Shown piece after piece: positions 52,711-61,510 of a DNA stretch of 64,000 bases (position 1 is the stretch's first letter; the number at the start of each line of letters is the position of its first letter). The notes beneath the pieces are model-generated. The model was not told the origin of the DNA. It saw only the letters and a program-made list of their open reading frames with translations, and searched no databases. The position numbers and the translations under genes were made by a program. Origin of the DNA: Caproicibacter sp046707225 (GTDB lineage: Bacteria > Bacillota > Clostridia > Oscillospirales > Acutalibacteraceae); contig NZ_JBJKOP010000035.1 of the NCBI RefSeq assembly GCF_046707225.1, positions 131,866 through 195,865 of the forward strand, given 5' to 3'.

Positions 52711-53550
52711 CTACCCCTGCTCCGATTCCTGCGCGCGCTGAAAAAGCTCGCGCATTCTCTTCATATGATACTGGTAAACCGTGCGCGTCTCCTCGTCCGG
52801 TTCGCCGTTTTCCGTCAGGCGAATGGCCTCAACCGCTTTCAGTTCGTCCAGAATCAGCCGGTAAACCGCTATGCTGGAGGAGATGCGAAAAACCTCGTCG
52901 TCATTCCAGCGCAGAATTTTTGCTTCCGAGATATAAAGCTTTACCGACCGCGAGATCCGGTCGATTTCTTCGATTACGGTTTTGGAGCCGACCGTCTGCT
53001 TTTGCGCGGCGTTCTCGATCGCTTCCGCGGTTTTCTTTTTTAATTCCGAATATGTTTTTTTGATTTCCAGCGCATGATTGGGCGGCATCACGACCAGGTT
53101 GACCAGGACCGCCATGGCGATTCCAAGCAGCGCGGCGCCCGTGCAGGACAGCGCATACTGCCAGGGCGCGTTCCGGGCCGCGCCGAACATGACCGCGGCG
53201 AAAGAAAAGCTGGACAGAACCCCGGCGCTTTCCAGATGAAAGAAATGGCACAGGTACAGCGACAGAATCACTCCAATGCCGCACAGGCCCGCGTTGCCCG
53301 GTGAGACGGCGGCGAACGCGGCCCCCACGGCGGAACCGATCACAACCCCGAACATTTTGTTTTTACCGGCTTTGACGGAAAGATCAATGGACTTCCCCAT
53401 GGAAATCACGGTGGCAATCACCGCAATGAAGGGTTGATTGAGATGTAAGATATTGGAAACCGCGATGCAGAATGTCACGGCGATCCCCGTTTTGATAATT
53501 CGAAGGCCAAGCCGCAGATTCGTCCGGAAAAAACGGAAAAACCGTTCCAT
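52711..53550 (-). CDS. FUSC/ArAE-family membrane protein
   Basis: 279 aa. N-terminal half with about five or six hydrophobic helices (RLGLRIIKTGIAVTFCIAVSNI and ISMGKSIDLSVKAGKNKMFGVVIGSAVGA are typical of aromatic-acid exporter-like proteins), C-terminal half helical and cytoplasmic. Three bases after the HAD gene, so they share a transcript. Substrate unknown. Confidence 0.88.
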   Translation of the reverse strand: MERFFRFFRTNLRLGLRIIKTGIAVTFCIAVSNILHLNQPFIAVIATVISMGKSIDLSVKAGKNKMFGVVIGSAVGAAFAAVSPGNAGLCGIGVILSLYLCHFFHLESAGVLSSFSFAAVMFGAARNAPWQYALSCTGAALLGIAMAVLVNLVVMPPNHALEIKKTYSELKKKTAEAIENAAQKQTVGSKTVIEEIDRISRSVKLYISEAKILRWNDDEVFRISSSIAVYRLILDELKAVEAIRLTENGEPDEETRTVYQYHMKRMRELFQRAQESEQG

Positions 53551-53553
53551 AAT

Positions 53554-54225
53554 TCACCCCTTGCCGCCAAAAATGAGCGGAAGAATTTCATCCGGGGTCT
53601 CAAGCAGATAGGACGCGCCGTTTTCTTCCAGTTCACGGCGGCCGCGGAACCCCCAGAGAACGCCGGCCGTCTCCATACCTGCGCCTGCGCCTGTTTTCAT
53701 ATCCGTGTTGGTGTCGCCGAGATAAAGGATTTCCCGCGGGTCTAGCCGGAATTTTTCCGCAATCATCAGCGCCCCCTGCGGGGACGGTTTGCGGGGAAGG
53801 CCGGGCTGCTGGCCGAAGCACAATTCAAAGCTTTCCGGCGGAAACAGCGAGGCGATGATCGCCTTGGCCCAGGCGTCGGGCTTGTTGGTGAGCACCGCGG
53901 CTGGAACGCCCGCTCTTTTCAGCCCCGCCAGCGTTTCCCGCATCCCGGGATATTCCCGCACAAGATGCACCGGGTCGCTTTCGTAAAGGGCGCTGTAAAC
54001 CCTTTTCAGCTCCGCCGCCTCTTGCTCGGTAAAAGGTTCCTTACAAACGGCGGCAAGCATCCGCCGAATCTGCATATCGGCGCCGTCGCCGACGATTTTT
54101 CTGTAATCCTCGTCCGGAATTTCGGGGTATCCGCACTGTTTCAGCGCCGTATTCGAAAAGTGGGCGATGGAGTAGAGCGTGTTTGCCAAAGTTCCGTCCA
54201 AATCAAAGATACATGCACGATACAA
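53554..54225 (-). CDS. gph: HAD-family phosphatase (phosphoglycolate phosphatase-like)
   Basis: 223 aa. Motif I DLDGTLANT, cap domain, motif II AVLTNKP, motif III K in PSPQGALMIAEKF and motif IV YLGDTNTDMKTGAGAGM. The usual reading is phosphoglycolate or another small phosphate ester; specificity is unproven. AGGTGA precedes the ATG. Co-transcribed with the exporter-like gene. Confidence 0.9.
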   Translation of the reverse strand: MYRACIFDLDGTLANTLYSIAHFSNTALKQCGYPEIPDEDYRKIVGDGADMQIRRMLAAVCKEPFTEQEAAELKRVYSALYESDPVHLVREYPGMRETLAGLKRAGVPAAVLTNKPDAWAKAIIASLFPPESFELCFGQQPGLPRKPSPQGALMIAEKFRLDPREILYLGDTNTDMKTGAGAGMETAGVLWGFRGRRELEENGASYLLETPDEILPLIFGGKG

Positions 54226-54333
54226 AGAATCACCTGTTTATTTTTACTATTCCAATGTATGTATTTTACAATATTCACACGTTTTACACAAGTAAAATTA
54301 TAAAGCGGATTTCCGCCGGGGGAACGGGGCCTC

Positions 54334-55317
54334 TCACGCGGGTTGCCGGGCGCCGCTTTCGGCGGAGGGACGGAACAAATCCGCCGCGACCGAAAGAAAG
54401 CTTTTCATTGCCCTTGTCATATGGCAGTTTTTCTTATAGGCGATAAACACTTCCCTTTTCAAAAGATTTTCCTCTTTTGTGTCGATCTTGAAATAAGCAA
54501 GGTTGACGGCGGAATGAGAGTGTTTGATCAGAGAATCGGAAATAAACACGCAGCCCAGCCCCTGAGAAGCGATGTTGACGGCGGTCAGCATCTGATTCAG
54601 ACGGATGGAGGATTTCGGAGAAAAATTCCTTTCGCTGCACAGGGCTTTCGCTTTCCGGTAAATATCGTGGTCCTTTTTCAAAAGGATAATCGGCAGATCG
54701 CGGACCAGGGTAAGGTCAATGCCCCTTGTCTGCGGTGAAAGGTGTTTGTTTTCACAGATATCCTCATTGGTCAGCGCAGAGTCTCGCAGCCGGTTCACAA
54801 TCGGATAGTTCAGCGGGATGGCCAATAGAATCTGCTCGGTAAACAGGTCGGCGGACGTAAACAGTTTCGGGTCGCAGATGCCGGAATCGACGATCAGATC
54901 GATTTTATTGTCCATGGCTTTTTCATACAGCTCCACGGAATCCGCTTCCATAAACTCAAGCGTAACGCCGGGGTGCAGCGCGGCAAACCGGTTGACAATG
55001 GAGGGAATGATGAACGACGAAAAGAACGCGGGCCCTGCGACGACAATCTTCCCGGCATTCAGGTTGGAAATGTCGTTTACATAAGAGTATAAGTTTTCCT
55101 CGATCTTCAGGATTTTTTCCGCCGCATCCACATAGGCTTTTCCCTCCTCCGTCAGCTCAAGAGTGGAGGTGCTGCGGTCAAAGACCTGAAACCCCAGCCG
55201 GGTTTCTATTTTTTTTACCGTCGCGCTCAGGGCGGGCTGAGAAACATACAGGTTCTTGGCGGCGCGGGAAAAACTGCGTTCCCGGTAAACTTCGTAAACG
55301 TACTTGTAATCCATCAT
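54334..55317 (-). CDS. LysR-type transcriptional regulator
   Basis: About 327 aa from the ATG at 55317 (GAGGGAA upstream; an adjacent ATG is at 55314). N-terminal winged HTH (YEVYRERSFSRAAKNLYVSQPALSATVKKIETRLGFQVFDRS), then a typical effector-binding domain. Divergent from the hydroxyacid dehydrogenase, with a perfect 19-base palindrome between them. Confidence 0.95.
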   Translation of the reverse strand: MMDYKYVYEVYRERSFSRAAKNLYVSQPALSATVKKIETRLGFQVFDRSTSTLELTEEGKAYVDAAEKILKIEENLYSYVNDISNLNAGKIVVAGPAFFSSFIIPSIVNRFAALHPGVTLEFMEADSVELYEKAMDNKIDLIVDSGICDPKLFTSADLFTEQILLAIPLNYPIVNRLRDSALTNEDICENKHLSPQTRGIDLTLVRDLPIILLKKDHDIYRKAKALCSERNFSPKSSIRLNQMLTAVNIASQGLGCVFISDSLIKHSHSAVNLAYFKIDTKEENLLKREVFIAYKKNCHMTRAMKSFLSVAADLFRPSAESGARQPA

Positions 55318-55350
55318 GCCCCGTGATTCCCTCGATATAAATAAAATAAT

Positions 55351-55369
55351 ATAGTTCATATACAACTAT
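55351..55369. promoter_or_regulatory. Palindromic site in the LysR/dehydrogenase divergent region
   Basis: ATAGTT-CATATAC-AACTAT, a perfect inverted repeat in the divergent region, the expected place for a LysR operator (T-N11-A family). Confidence 0.6.
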
Positions 55370-55375
55370 ATATAT

Positions 55376-55404
55376 TTGATTATATAATACATCGCGCATA
55401 TAAT
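55376..55404 (+). promoter_or_regulatory. Predicted promoter of the hydroxyacid dehydrogenase gene
   Basis: TTGATT (55376-55381), 17 bp, TATAAT (55399-55404), just beyond the palindrome, giving a leader of about 110 nt. Confidence 0.65.
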
Positions 55405-55518
55405 CAATGATGCGGAAAAGATTTGCCATGAACAGGAAACGTATCCACTGAAAAAGATACTTTTGGGTCAGGGAAAACGTCGCAGAAAACGATTTATCTA
55501 AGGAGCGAGCTTGGGGAA

Positions 55519-56496
55519 ATGAAAGTACTGTTTTTAAGAGAAATGGATCAGTCCGGGCGGGACATCCTGCAAAACAACGGAATTGAAGTCCTGGTGAGCC
55601 ATGGAAACAGCGAAGCGGACTTTATCCGGGATCTTCGAGAGACGCAGGCGGAGGGGATTCTGTGCCGCACGGGAAAGGTGACGCCGGCCATGATCGACGC
55701 TTCCGAAAACCTGAGGGTCATTGCAAAGCACGGGGTGGGTCTGGACAATATTGATCTGGATTATGCCACGAAACGGGGAATCCAGGTGGTTTACGCCCCG
55801 ACGGGAAACTCCAATTCCGTCGCGGAGCACGCCTTGTTTTTAATACTTGCCTGCGCGCGGCGATTTCGTTATGTGGATGAAATCTTCCGCGGAGGCGATT
55901 TCAATGTGCGGTATACGCTTCATAATACCTTTGAATTGCAGGGAATGACGCTTGGACTGCTCGGGTGCGGCCGAATCGGACAGCTGCTCGCAAAAAAAGC
56001 GGCCTACGGCTTCGGGATGAAAGTCATCGGGTACGATCCGTTTCTCAGTCAGGAAAAGCTGAAAGCTCCCATCGAACTGAAAACGAAGGAAGAGGTCCTC
56101 AGGGAAGCGGACTTTGTCAGCCTGCACATGCCCTCGACCCCGCAGACACGCGGCAGCATTGCCGCCGGGGACTTCCGGCTGATGAAGCCGACAGCGTCGT
56201 TTATCAATGTGGCGCGCGGTGATGTGGTCGTGGAAAACGATTTGATCGCAGCACTGCGGGGCGGCGAGATCCTTGGGGCGGGATTGGACGTTTACGCCGG
56301 GGAGCCGATCGGCCCGGATCATCCGCTGCTGAAAATGCCGCAGGTGGTGGCTACGCCACATGCCGCGGCAACCACGGAGCAGGCGGTAAAACGCTGCTGC
56401 ACGACGGCGGCGCAGGGAATTGTGGAGGTTCTGACCGGCGAAGAGATTTCTTACCCGGCCAACCATCTGAAAGTGCCGCTTCGCATAGCGCTTTAA
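55519..56496 (+). CDS. D-isomer-specific 2-hydroxyacid dehydrogenase
   Basis: 325 aa, SerA/GhrB-like without an ACT domain. Rossmann motif LLGCGRIGQLL near residue 145, substrate arginine in NVARGD, glutamate in VYAGEP, and histidine in ATPHAAA. It is distinct from the window's own SerA and probably acts on another 2-keto/hydroxy acid. Control by the divergent LysR protein is inferred from position. Confidence 0.92.
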   Translation: MKVLFLREMDQSGRDILQNNGIEVLVSHGNSEADFIRDLRETQAEGILCRTGKVTPAMIDASENLRVIAKHGVGLDNIDLDYATKRGIQVVYAPTGNSNSVAEHALFLILACARRFRYVDEIFRGGDFNVRYTLHNTFELQGMTLGLLGCGRIGQLLAKKAAYGFGMKVIGYDPFLSQEKLKAPIELKTKEEVLREADFVSLHMPSTPQTRGSIAAGDFRLMKPTASFINVARGDVVVENDLIAALRGGEILGAGLDVYAGEPIGPDHPLLKMPQVVATPHAAATTEQAVKRCCTTAAQGIVEVLTGEEISYPANHLKVPLRIAL

Positions 56497-56583
56497 GGGA
56501 TCGCAGCATAATAGCTTTTAGAAAATGCACCTTGAGGGGCAGTCCGCTGCCTACGGGAGCCGTTGCAACAAAGAGCATAAAAA

Positions 56584-56626
56584 AATACGCCTTGTACGGA
56601 CGAAAGCCGTTCGGGGCGTATTTTTT
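56584..56626. terminator. Terminator between the dehydrogenase and phnX
   Basis: AATACGCC / GGCGTATT stem with T6 on both sides, between convergent genes. Its AAATACGCCTTG arm resembles the core of the MITE-like family. Confidence 0.75.
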
Positions 56627-56643
56627 GCTGTGAATCAAAAATA

Positions 56644-57429
56644 TTAATCGATCTGAGTCAGCTGATCGAGCAGCGGAATGATTTCTTTCAGACGAATTAT
56701 GACAAAATCAGCGCCCGCATTTTTGAATTTTTCCCCGACTCTGCGGATGTTTTGCGCACGATCCTTTTCGTTCAGGGAATTGAATTCCTTTTCGGAAAGA
56801 CCCATTTCGGAACTGCCCTCCGTGACGCCTACCGTCAGGACACCGGCATTCTTTCCTTCAAGAACATCTTCGACCGTGTCGCCGATTTTAATGACATGGG
56901 TTACGGACGGCACCTTTAAGGACTGAAGGTTTTTAAAAATCATATAGGGATAGGGACGGCCAAAATTCTGCGTTGAATCCGGGCTGACCCATAGGTCCGG
57001 CGCATACCCGTATTCCTGTGCGGCGGGAGCCACGATTTCCATCATCCTGCTTGTAAATCCGGTTGTGGAGCCGATTTTGATTCCTCTGGAGCGCAGTTCT
57101 TTTACGGTTTCAAGAGTATCCGGTTTCGGTTTGGAATACTCCGGCAATATGCGGAACAGCTTTTCTTCAAACTTCCGGTATAAATTTTCCGTTTCCTCCG
57201 TTTCGGGGTAATGTCCATGGATCTCTTTCCATCTTTCTTTGATCCTCGGCATGGCAAGCATCGCGTTTATATGGTCCCGTTTTGGCACGCCCATTGGTTC
57301 CCTCGTTTCCCGGGGCGTCGGATCAACGCCGAATTCATGAAAAGCTTCCTCAAACGCCCGAACCGGCGCAAAGCAGCCGTAATCGATGGCCGTACCGGAC
57401 CAGTCCAAAATAACCGCGTCAATTTTCAT
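56644..57429 (-). CDS. phnX: Phosphonoacetaldehyde hydrolase
   Basis: Cleaves the C-P bond of phosphonoacetaldehyde to acetaldehyde and phosphate. 261 aa from the ATG at 57429, with GGAGGAG seven bases upstream. HAD nucleophile D9 in DWSGT (the family usually shows DWAGT), Schiff-base lysine K50 in GVPKRDHI, and GDTVEDVLEGKNAG near the Mg site. Last gene of the phosphonate operon, two bases from phnW. Confidence 0.95.
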   Translation of the reverse strand: MKIDAVILDWSGTAIDYGCFAPVRAFEEAFHEFGVDPTPRETREPMGVPKRDHINAMLAMPRIKERWKEIHGHYPETEETENLYRKFEEKLFRILPEYSKPKPDTLETVKELRSRGIKIGSTTGFTSRMMEIVAPAAQEYGYAPDLWVSPDSTQNFGRPYPYMIFKNLQSLKVPSVTHVIKIGDTVEDVLEGKNAGVLTVGVTEGSSEMGLSEKEFNSLNEKDRAQNIRRVGEKFKNAGADFVIIRLKEIIPLLDQLTQID

Positions 57430-57430
57430 T

Positions 57431-58531
57431 TTAAACTCCTCCATGTTCGATTAAAAATCCGCGGATGATCTCCGCTAGTTTTTCGATATCCTGGAGATAG
57501 ATTTCTCCGATGTTTCCGATGCGGAAAGTATCCGCCTCGGTCAGCTTTCCGGGATAAATAACATAGCCCCGTTCCTTGATATATTGGTAAAAATCAGGAA
57601 AGGAAAAATCGTTTCGGTCCGGATAAAGAAAAGTAGTAATGATGGGGGATTGATGCTCTGCCCCCAGAAAGGGCCGAATCCCCAGCTTTTTCAATTCGCT
57701 GATCAGAAGACGGTTGTTCTGCGTATACCTGCGGCTGCGGGCGAAAATTCCGCCCTCTTCTTCCAGTTCTTCCAGTGCTTTGGAGAAAGCCAGAACCGCA
57801 TGGGTGGGAGAAGTGAAACGCCATTTTCCATCCTGCTCCATTTCTTTCCACTGGCTGTAAAGATTCAGGGAAAGACTTCTTCCTTTTTCTTTACATTCTG
57901 TCAGCTTTTTTCGGTTTGCCAGAATAAAGGAAAACCCGGGCACGCCTTGGATGCACTTGTTGGCGCTGCTGATCAGAAAATCGATGTTCCAGTCCCCAAC
58001 CGGAATCTCCATTCCTCCGAAACTGCTCATTGCGTCCAGAATAAAGGTTTTGTTCCGCTCCCGCGCGAGAGCGCCCATACTCTGAGCGTCATTTAAAATG
58101 CCGGTCGTCGTTTCACAGTGAACCATGGCGATATGGGTAATGGCTTTATCGGCGTCCAAAAAGCGGGCCGCCTTATCGGGGGACGGAATTTGGTCGCAGG
58201 GTTCTTGGTACTGCACATAGGGGATGCGGTTCCATTCGCAGATTTCCGCCATGCGGGCTCCGTACGCGCCGTTGGAGCAGATGAGGAGCTTTTCCGAAGG
58301 TCCAATCACGCTGGAAAGCACGGATTCCACTCCAAAGGTGCCGCTTCCCTGCATCAAAACGGCGGTGTACAGATCGGCCGAAACGTGTGCAAGCCCTAAC
58401 AGTTTGGCGCGGATTTTCCGCGTGATTTCCTTATAGTCGTCATCCCAGGTGCAGTGGTCAAACAGCATTTCCCGCTTCACCGTCCACGTTGTGGTCAGCG
58501 GGCCCGGGGTCAATAGTTTATAGTTTTTCAC
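57431..58531 (-). CDS. phnW: 2-Aminoethylphosphonate:pyruvate aminotransferase
   Basis: PLP enzyme converting 2-aminoethylphosphonate and pyruvate to phosphonoacetaldehyde and alanine. 366 aa, full length. LLTPGPLTTTWTVKREML at the N-terminus, GSGTFGVES substrate/PLP loop, and PLP lysine K192 in SANKCIQGVPG. GTG start with GGAAGGA somewhat upstream. Feeds PhnX. Confidence 0.96.
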   Translation of the reverse strand: MKNYKLLTPGPLTTTWTVKREMLFDHCTWDDDYKEITRKIRAKLLGLAHVSADLYTAVLMQGSGTFGVESVLSSVIGPSEKLLICSNGAYGARMAEICEWNRIPYVQYQEPCDQIPSPDKAARFLDADKAITHIAMVHCETTTGILNDAQSMGALARERNKTFILDAMSSFGGMEIPVGDWNIDFLISSANKCIQGVPGFSFILANRKKLTECKEKGRSLSLNLYSQWKEMEQDGKWRFTSPTHAVLAFSKALEELEEEGGIFARSRRYTQNNRLLISELKKLGIRPFLGAEHQSPIITTFLYPDRNDFSFPDFYQYIKERGYVIYPGKLTEADTFRIGNIGEIYLQDIEKLAEIIRGFLIEHGGV

Positions 58532-58645
58532 AGTATGTAATGGGCTCCTTCCTTTTATTCCGGGCTTTTCATACGATTGTTCGGTCCTTTTCCGCGTATT
58601 ACGCAGCTCAACCGCACGGGCCGATTACAAGCGCCGCGGAAGAAT

Positions 58646-59446
58646 TTACGATGGATGCGATTCATGGTCAAAAGTTAGCCCAAGCATTTTACACACCATC
58701 GGGGCAATGGAAAGCTGGTCAAAAAGTGTTTGGGTTTCCTCTTTAACGACTGCATTTTCTCCCAGAACGTACATGGGAACCTCCCGTTCGTCCGCGCTGT
58801 TTCCCCCGTGCAGTTTCCTTTCACTCATGCCGTGGTCGGCGGTCACAATAATATCAAAACCGTCGGCGATCCATCCGGGTAAAAACGTGGAAAGAATATT
58901 GTCGATATTTGCGACGGCTTTGATGTATTCTTCGCTTTTTCCGCCGTACCGATGCCCGATAAAATCGGTATTCATCGGATGAATCAATGCAAAATCCGGA
59001 TGGTAGCGGCCGATCAGGTAATCTGCGTCGGAAAATACATGCGAATCGGGATAGAAATCATCATAATAAAAAATACCGTGCTGGATTGGGGCTTCCGGGT
59101 CGGAAAGGAACCGGTCCGTTTGCCGGTTGAACGGTGCGCTGACATATAATTCGCAGAAAAAGTAGTACGCTGCGGCCGCGGTCACCATACCGGCTTTGGT
59201 CGCAAGCTGAAACAGATTCTTTTTTCTCGACCTTCGGACGGTATCGTTGGACACAATGCCGTTTTTACAAGCCGGTGTGCCGGTCATAAGGACTTCATAA
59301 ATCGGTCTCGACAGGGATGGAAGCTCCGACTTTACCCGGTACTTCGCAGCTTTTTGCTTTTCCGCCAAGTGCTCCATGAATCCCATGTGGCGAAAAGCGG
59401 CGTCGGCTGTCAGGCCGTCGATCAAGACAAACAAAACTTTACCCAA
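58646..59446 (-). CDS. Alkaline-phosphatase-superfamily hydrolase in the phosphonate operon
   Basis: 266 aa from a TTG at 59446 (GGGAGGT seven bases upstream; the alternative upstream ATG has no such site). AP-superfamily metal sites: FVLIDGLTADA, HPMNTDFIGHRYG and IVTADHGMSERKLHGG. The nucleophile region reads SELPSLSRPIYEVLMTGTPACKNGI, with serine where AP family members hold Ser or Thr. Likely a phosphodiesterase or phosphonate hydrolase; the location between the ABC ATPase and phnW suggests release of 2-aminoethylphosphonate from a larger ester or use of another phosphonate. Confidence 0.88.
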   Translation of the reverse strand: MGKVLFVLIDGLTADAAFRHMGFMEHLAEKQKAAKYRVKSELPSLSRPIYEVLMTGTPACKNGIVSNDTVRRSRKKNLFQLATKAGMVTAAAAYYFFCELYVSAPFNRQTDRFLSDPEAPIQHGIFYYDDFYPDSHVFSDADYLIGRYHPDFALIHPMNTDFIGHRYGGKSEEYIKAVANIDNILSTFLPGWIADGFDIIVTADHGMSERKLHGGNSADEREVPMYVLGENAVVKEETQTLFDQLSIAPMVCKMLGLTFDHESHPS

Positions 59447-59465
59447 TGTCGGAACCTCCCGTGAA

Positions 59466-60647
59466 TCAAATAATATCCCGCTCAAGGGCGGGCGCTCGTT
59501 CTGCACGGCTTCTCGCATATTCCTTGATCTGCGAAACGGTTTCCCTCGGGTCGGATTGAATACATGCTTCGTTTTCCAAATTATACACATGCATTTTCAG
59601 GGGGGATAAGGCGATTTCCACGGTTTCGCCCATCGCAAAATCACGGTGTTCATTCACTCGGATGTCCGCAAAACATCTTTTGCCGTTTTGCATTTTTATT
59701 TCGTACCTTTGTGTTTCGCCTAAAAAATTCAGATTCACGACCTGCCCGCTGACGCGGTTGAGACGCGGCGTGAAGTCTTCCTGCCTGCTGTGAAGCACAA
59801 CGTCGCCTGCATGGACATTGATCCTGATTCGGGTGCCGATTTTCACAGGCTCCGACAGCGGCGGCAGCTCGAACGTGGAACCGAAGACCTGTGCCGCAGG
59901 GGGATTTACCGATGAGATAACCCCGTCAAAGCTGGAAACCACGCCGATAAAAGATGAGGTAAAGAGCTGTTTCGGTTCGGAATACATTTTTTTCGGCGTG
60001 TTGGATTCAACGATGGTTCCGTCCTTCATCAGCGCCACTTGATCGGCAATCGCCAGGGCTTCAGTTTGATCGTGCGTGACGAAAACCGCCGTAATGCCAA
60101 GCTGAAGCTGAATCCGCCGAATTTCGCTTCTCAGTGAAAGCCGGACCGCTGCGTCAAGCGCGCTCAGGGGCTCGTCGAGCAGCAGAATATCGGGGCTGGG
60201 CGCGAGAGCTCTTGCAAGGGCCACGCGCTGCTGCTGCCCGCCGCTGAGCTGATAGGGATAATGGGCTGCGAATCTTTGCAAGCCGACTTTATTAAGCCAT
60301 TTCCCCGCTTCGGCGGCGGCCTGTTTTTTGGGCATCTTTTTCATTTCCAAACCAAACGCCACATTCTGGAGCGCGTTCAGATTCGGAAACAGGGAATACT
60401 GCTGAAACACCATGCCGACATGCCGCTTTTTTACGCTTAGGAAGTCCCAGCTTTGCCCTTTGAACTCGATGCTGCCGCCGTCCGCATCTTCCAGTCCGGC
60501 GATAATTTTCAGCAGAGTGCTTTTTCCGCAGCCGCTCGGCCCCAACAGGCATACCATCTTGCCGACTTCGATCTCAAGATTAATGTTTTTTAAAACTTTT
60601 ATTTTTCCATATTTCTTTTCTATGTTCATCAATTTTAGCCGTTCCAT
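59466..60647 (-). CDS. phnT: Phosphonate ABC transporter ATPase (PhnT-like)
   Basis: 393 aa. Walker A GPSGCGKST, signature LSGGQQQRVALARAL, Walker B LLLDEPLSALD, plus a C-terminal TOBE-type regulatory domain (about 270-360). The operon layout (binding protein, two permeases, ATPase, then phnW/phnX) matches the PhnSTUV transporter for 2-aminoethylphosphonate, but the ATPase alone is also typical of spermidine or iron importers. Confidence 0.88.
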   Translation of the reverse strand: MERLKLMNIEKKYGKIKVLKNINLEIEVGKMVCLLGPSGCGKSTLLKIIAGLEDADGGSIEFKGQSWDFLSVKKRHVGMVFQQYSLFPNLNALQNVAFGLEMKKMPKKQAAAEAGKWLNKVGLQRFAAHYPYQLSGGQQQRVALARALAPSPDILLLDEPLSALDAAVRLSLRSEIRRIQLQLGITAVFVTHDQTEALAIADQVALMKDGTIVESNTPKKMYSEPKQLFTSSFIGVVSSFDGVISSVNPPAAQVFGSTFELPPLSEPVKIGTRIRINVHAGDVVLHSRQEDFTPRLNRVSGQVVNLNFLGETQRYEIKMQNGKRCFADIRVNEHRDFAMGETVEIALSPLKMHVYNLENEACIQSDPRETVSQIKEYARSRAERAPALERDII

Positions 60648-60664
60648 TCAAAACACCGCCTTTC

Positions 60665-61510
60665 CTACTTTTCTCTTTTTGTACCGCTTGCGTATCCTGC
60701 CAGAATAGACATGGCGAAAATGACAAGCATCGCAATAACGGACAGCGCGCTGACAAGATGACCGTCCACTTTATAGAAATTGTACTGAAAGACCGAAAAG
60801 GTTTTCCATCCGGCGCCCGTGATCAGCTGCTGCAGAGCATAATTATCAAATGTGCCGGCGAACGCGATTGCGCCGGAAATCAGAACTCCTTTTTTTAAGG
60901 AAGGGAAAAGGATTCTTATAAGAAAAGAAACCGTTCCGCACGCGAGCGTTTTAGAAGCGCTGTACAGTTCACCGGCGTCGATGGCTCTGTACGCATTTGA
61001 CATGGTCCAGTAGCAAAACGGAAGATTAAAGGCCGTCTGCACACCGGCCAGAAGATACGGAGTGCCGAGAAGTTGAGGCATTACGGCGCCATAAAACTTG
61101 ATGCTGCCGAGCGCCAGCACAACGCCGGGCAGCGCGATGGGAATAATGGAAAGCACTTCAATGAGCGTGCCGGCTTTTTTACTTCCCGTTTCCACGCCAA
61201 ACAACGCCAAAACCGTAATCATAACGTCAAGACACGCCACAACGGTCGAAAGCGCAACAGTTCTTCCCAAGGCTTCGTAGAAATCCGGATCGTTAAAAAT
61301 TTCAGCATAAGCGTTTGTAGACCAGATTTGCGGCAAAATGGTATTGGTCCATTTTTGGGACAGTGAAAAAAACAGCGTGGCGAGAACCGGAGCCATGATG
61401 TAAAGTAGAAATAATGCGGTCACAAGGAGAAAAACCGTTTTGGCGAAGCGTTTGTCCGCATTGGTCCGGGAATTGCCGTTGCGCATCCACTGAAAGTTCA
61501 TCCGGCCCAC
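60665..61510 (-). CDS. phnV: Phosphonate ABC transporter permease (PhnV-like)
   Basis: 281 aa, about six helices, with the BPD_transp_1 EAA region (SIIPIALPGVVLALGSIKFYGAVM and ...ASKTLACGTVSFLIRILFPSLKKGVL). Overlaps the upstream permease by 13 bases. Named from its place in the operon. Confidence 0.85.
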   Translation of the reverse strand: MGRMNFQWMRNGNSRTNADKRFAKTVFLLVTALFLLYIMAPVLATLFFSLSQKWTNTILPQIWSTNAYAEIFNDPDFYEALGRTVALSTVVACLDVMITVLALFGVETGSKKAGTLIEVLSIIPIALPGVVLALGSIKFYGAVMPQLLGTPYLLAGVQTAFNLPFCYWTMSNAYRAIDAGELYSASKTLACGTVSFLIRILFPSLKKGVLISGAIAFAGTFDNYALQQLITGAGWKTFSVFQYNFYKVDGHLVSALSVIAMLVIFAMSILAGYASGTKREK

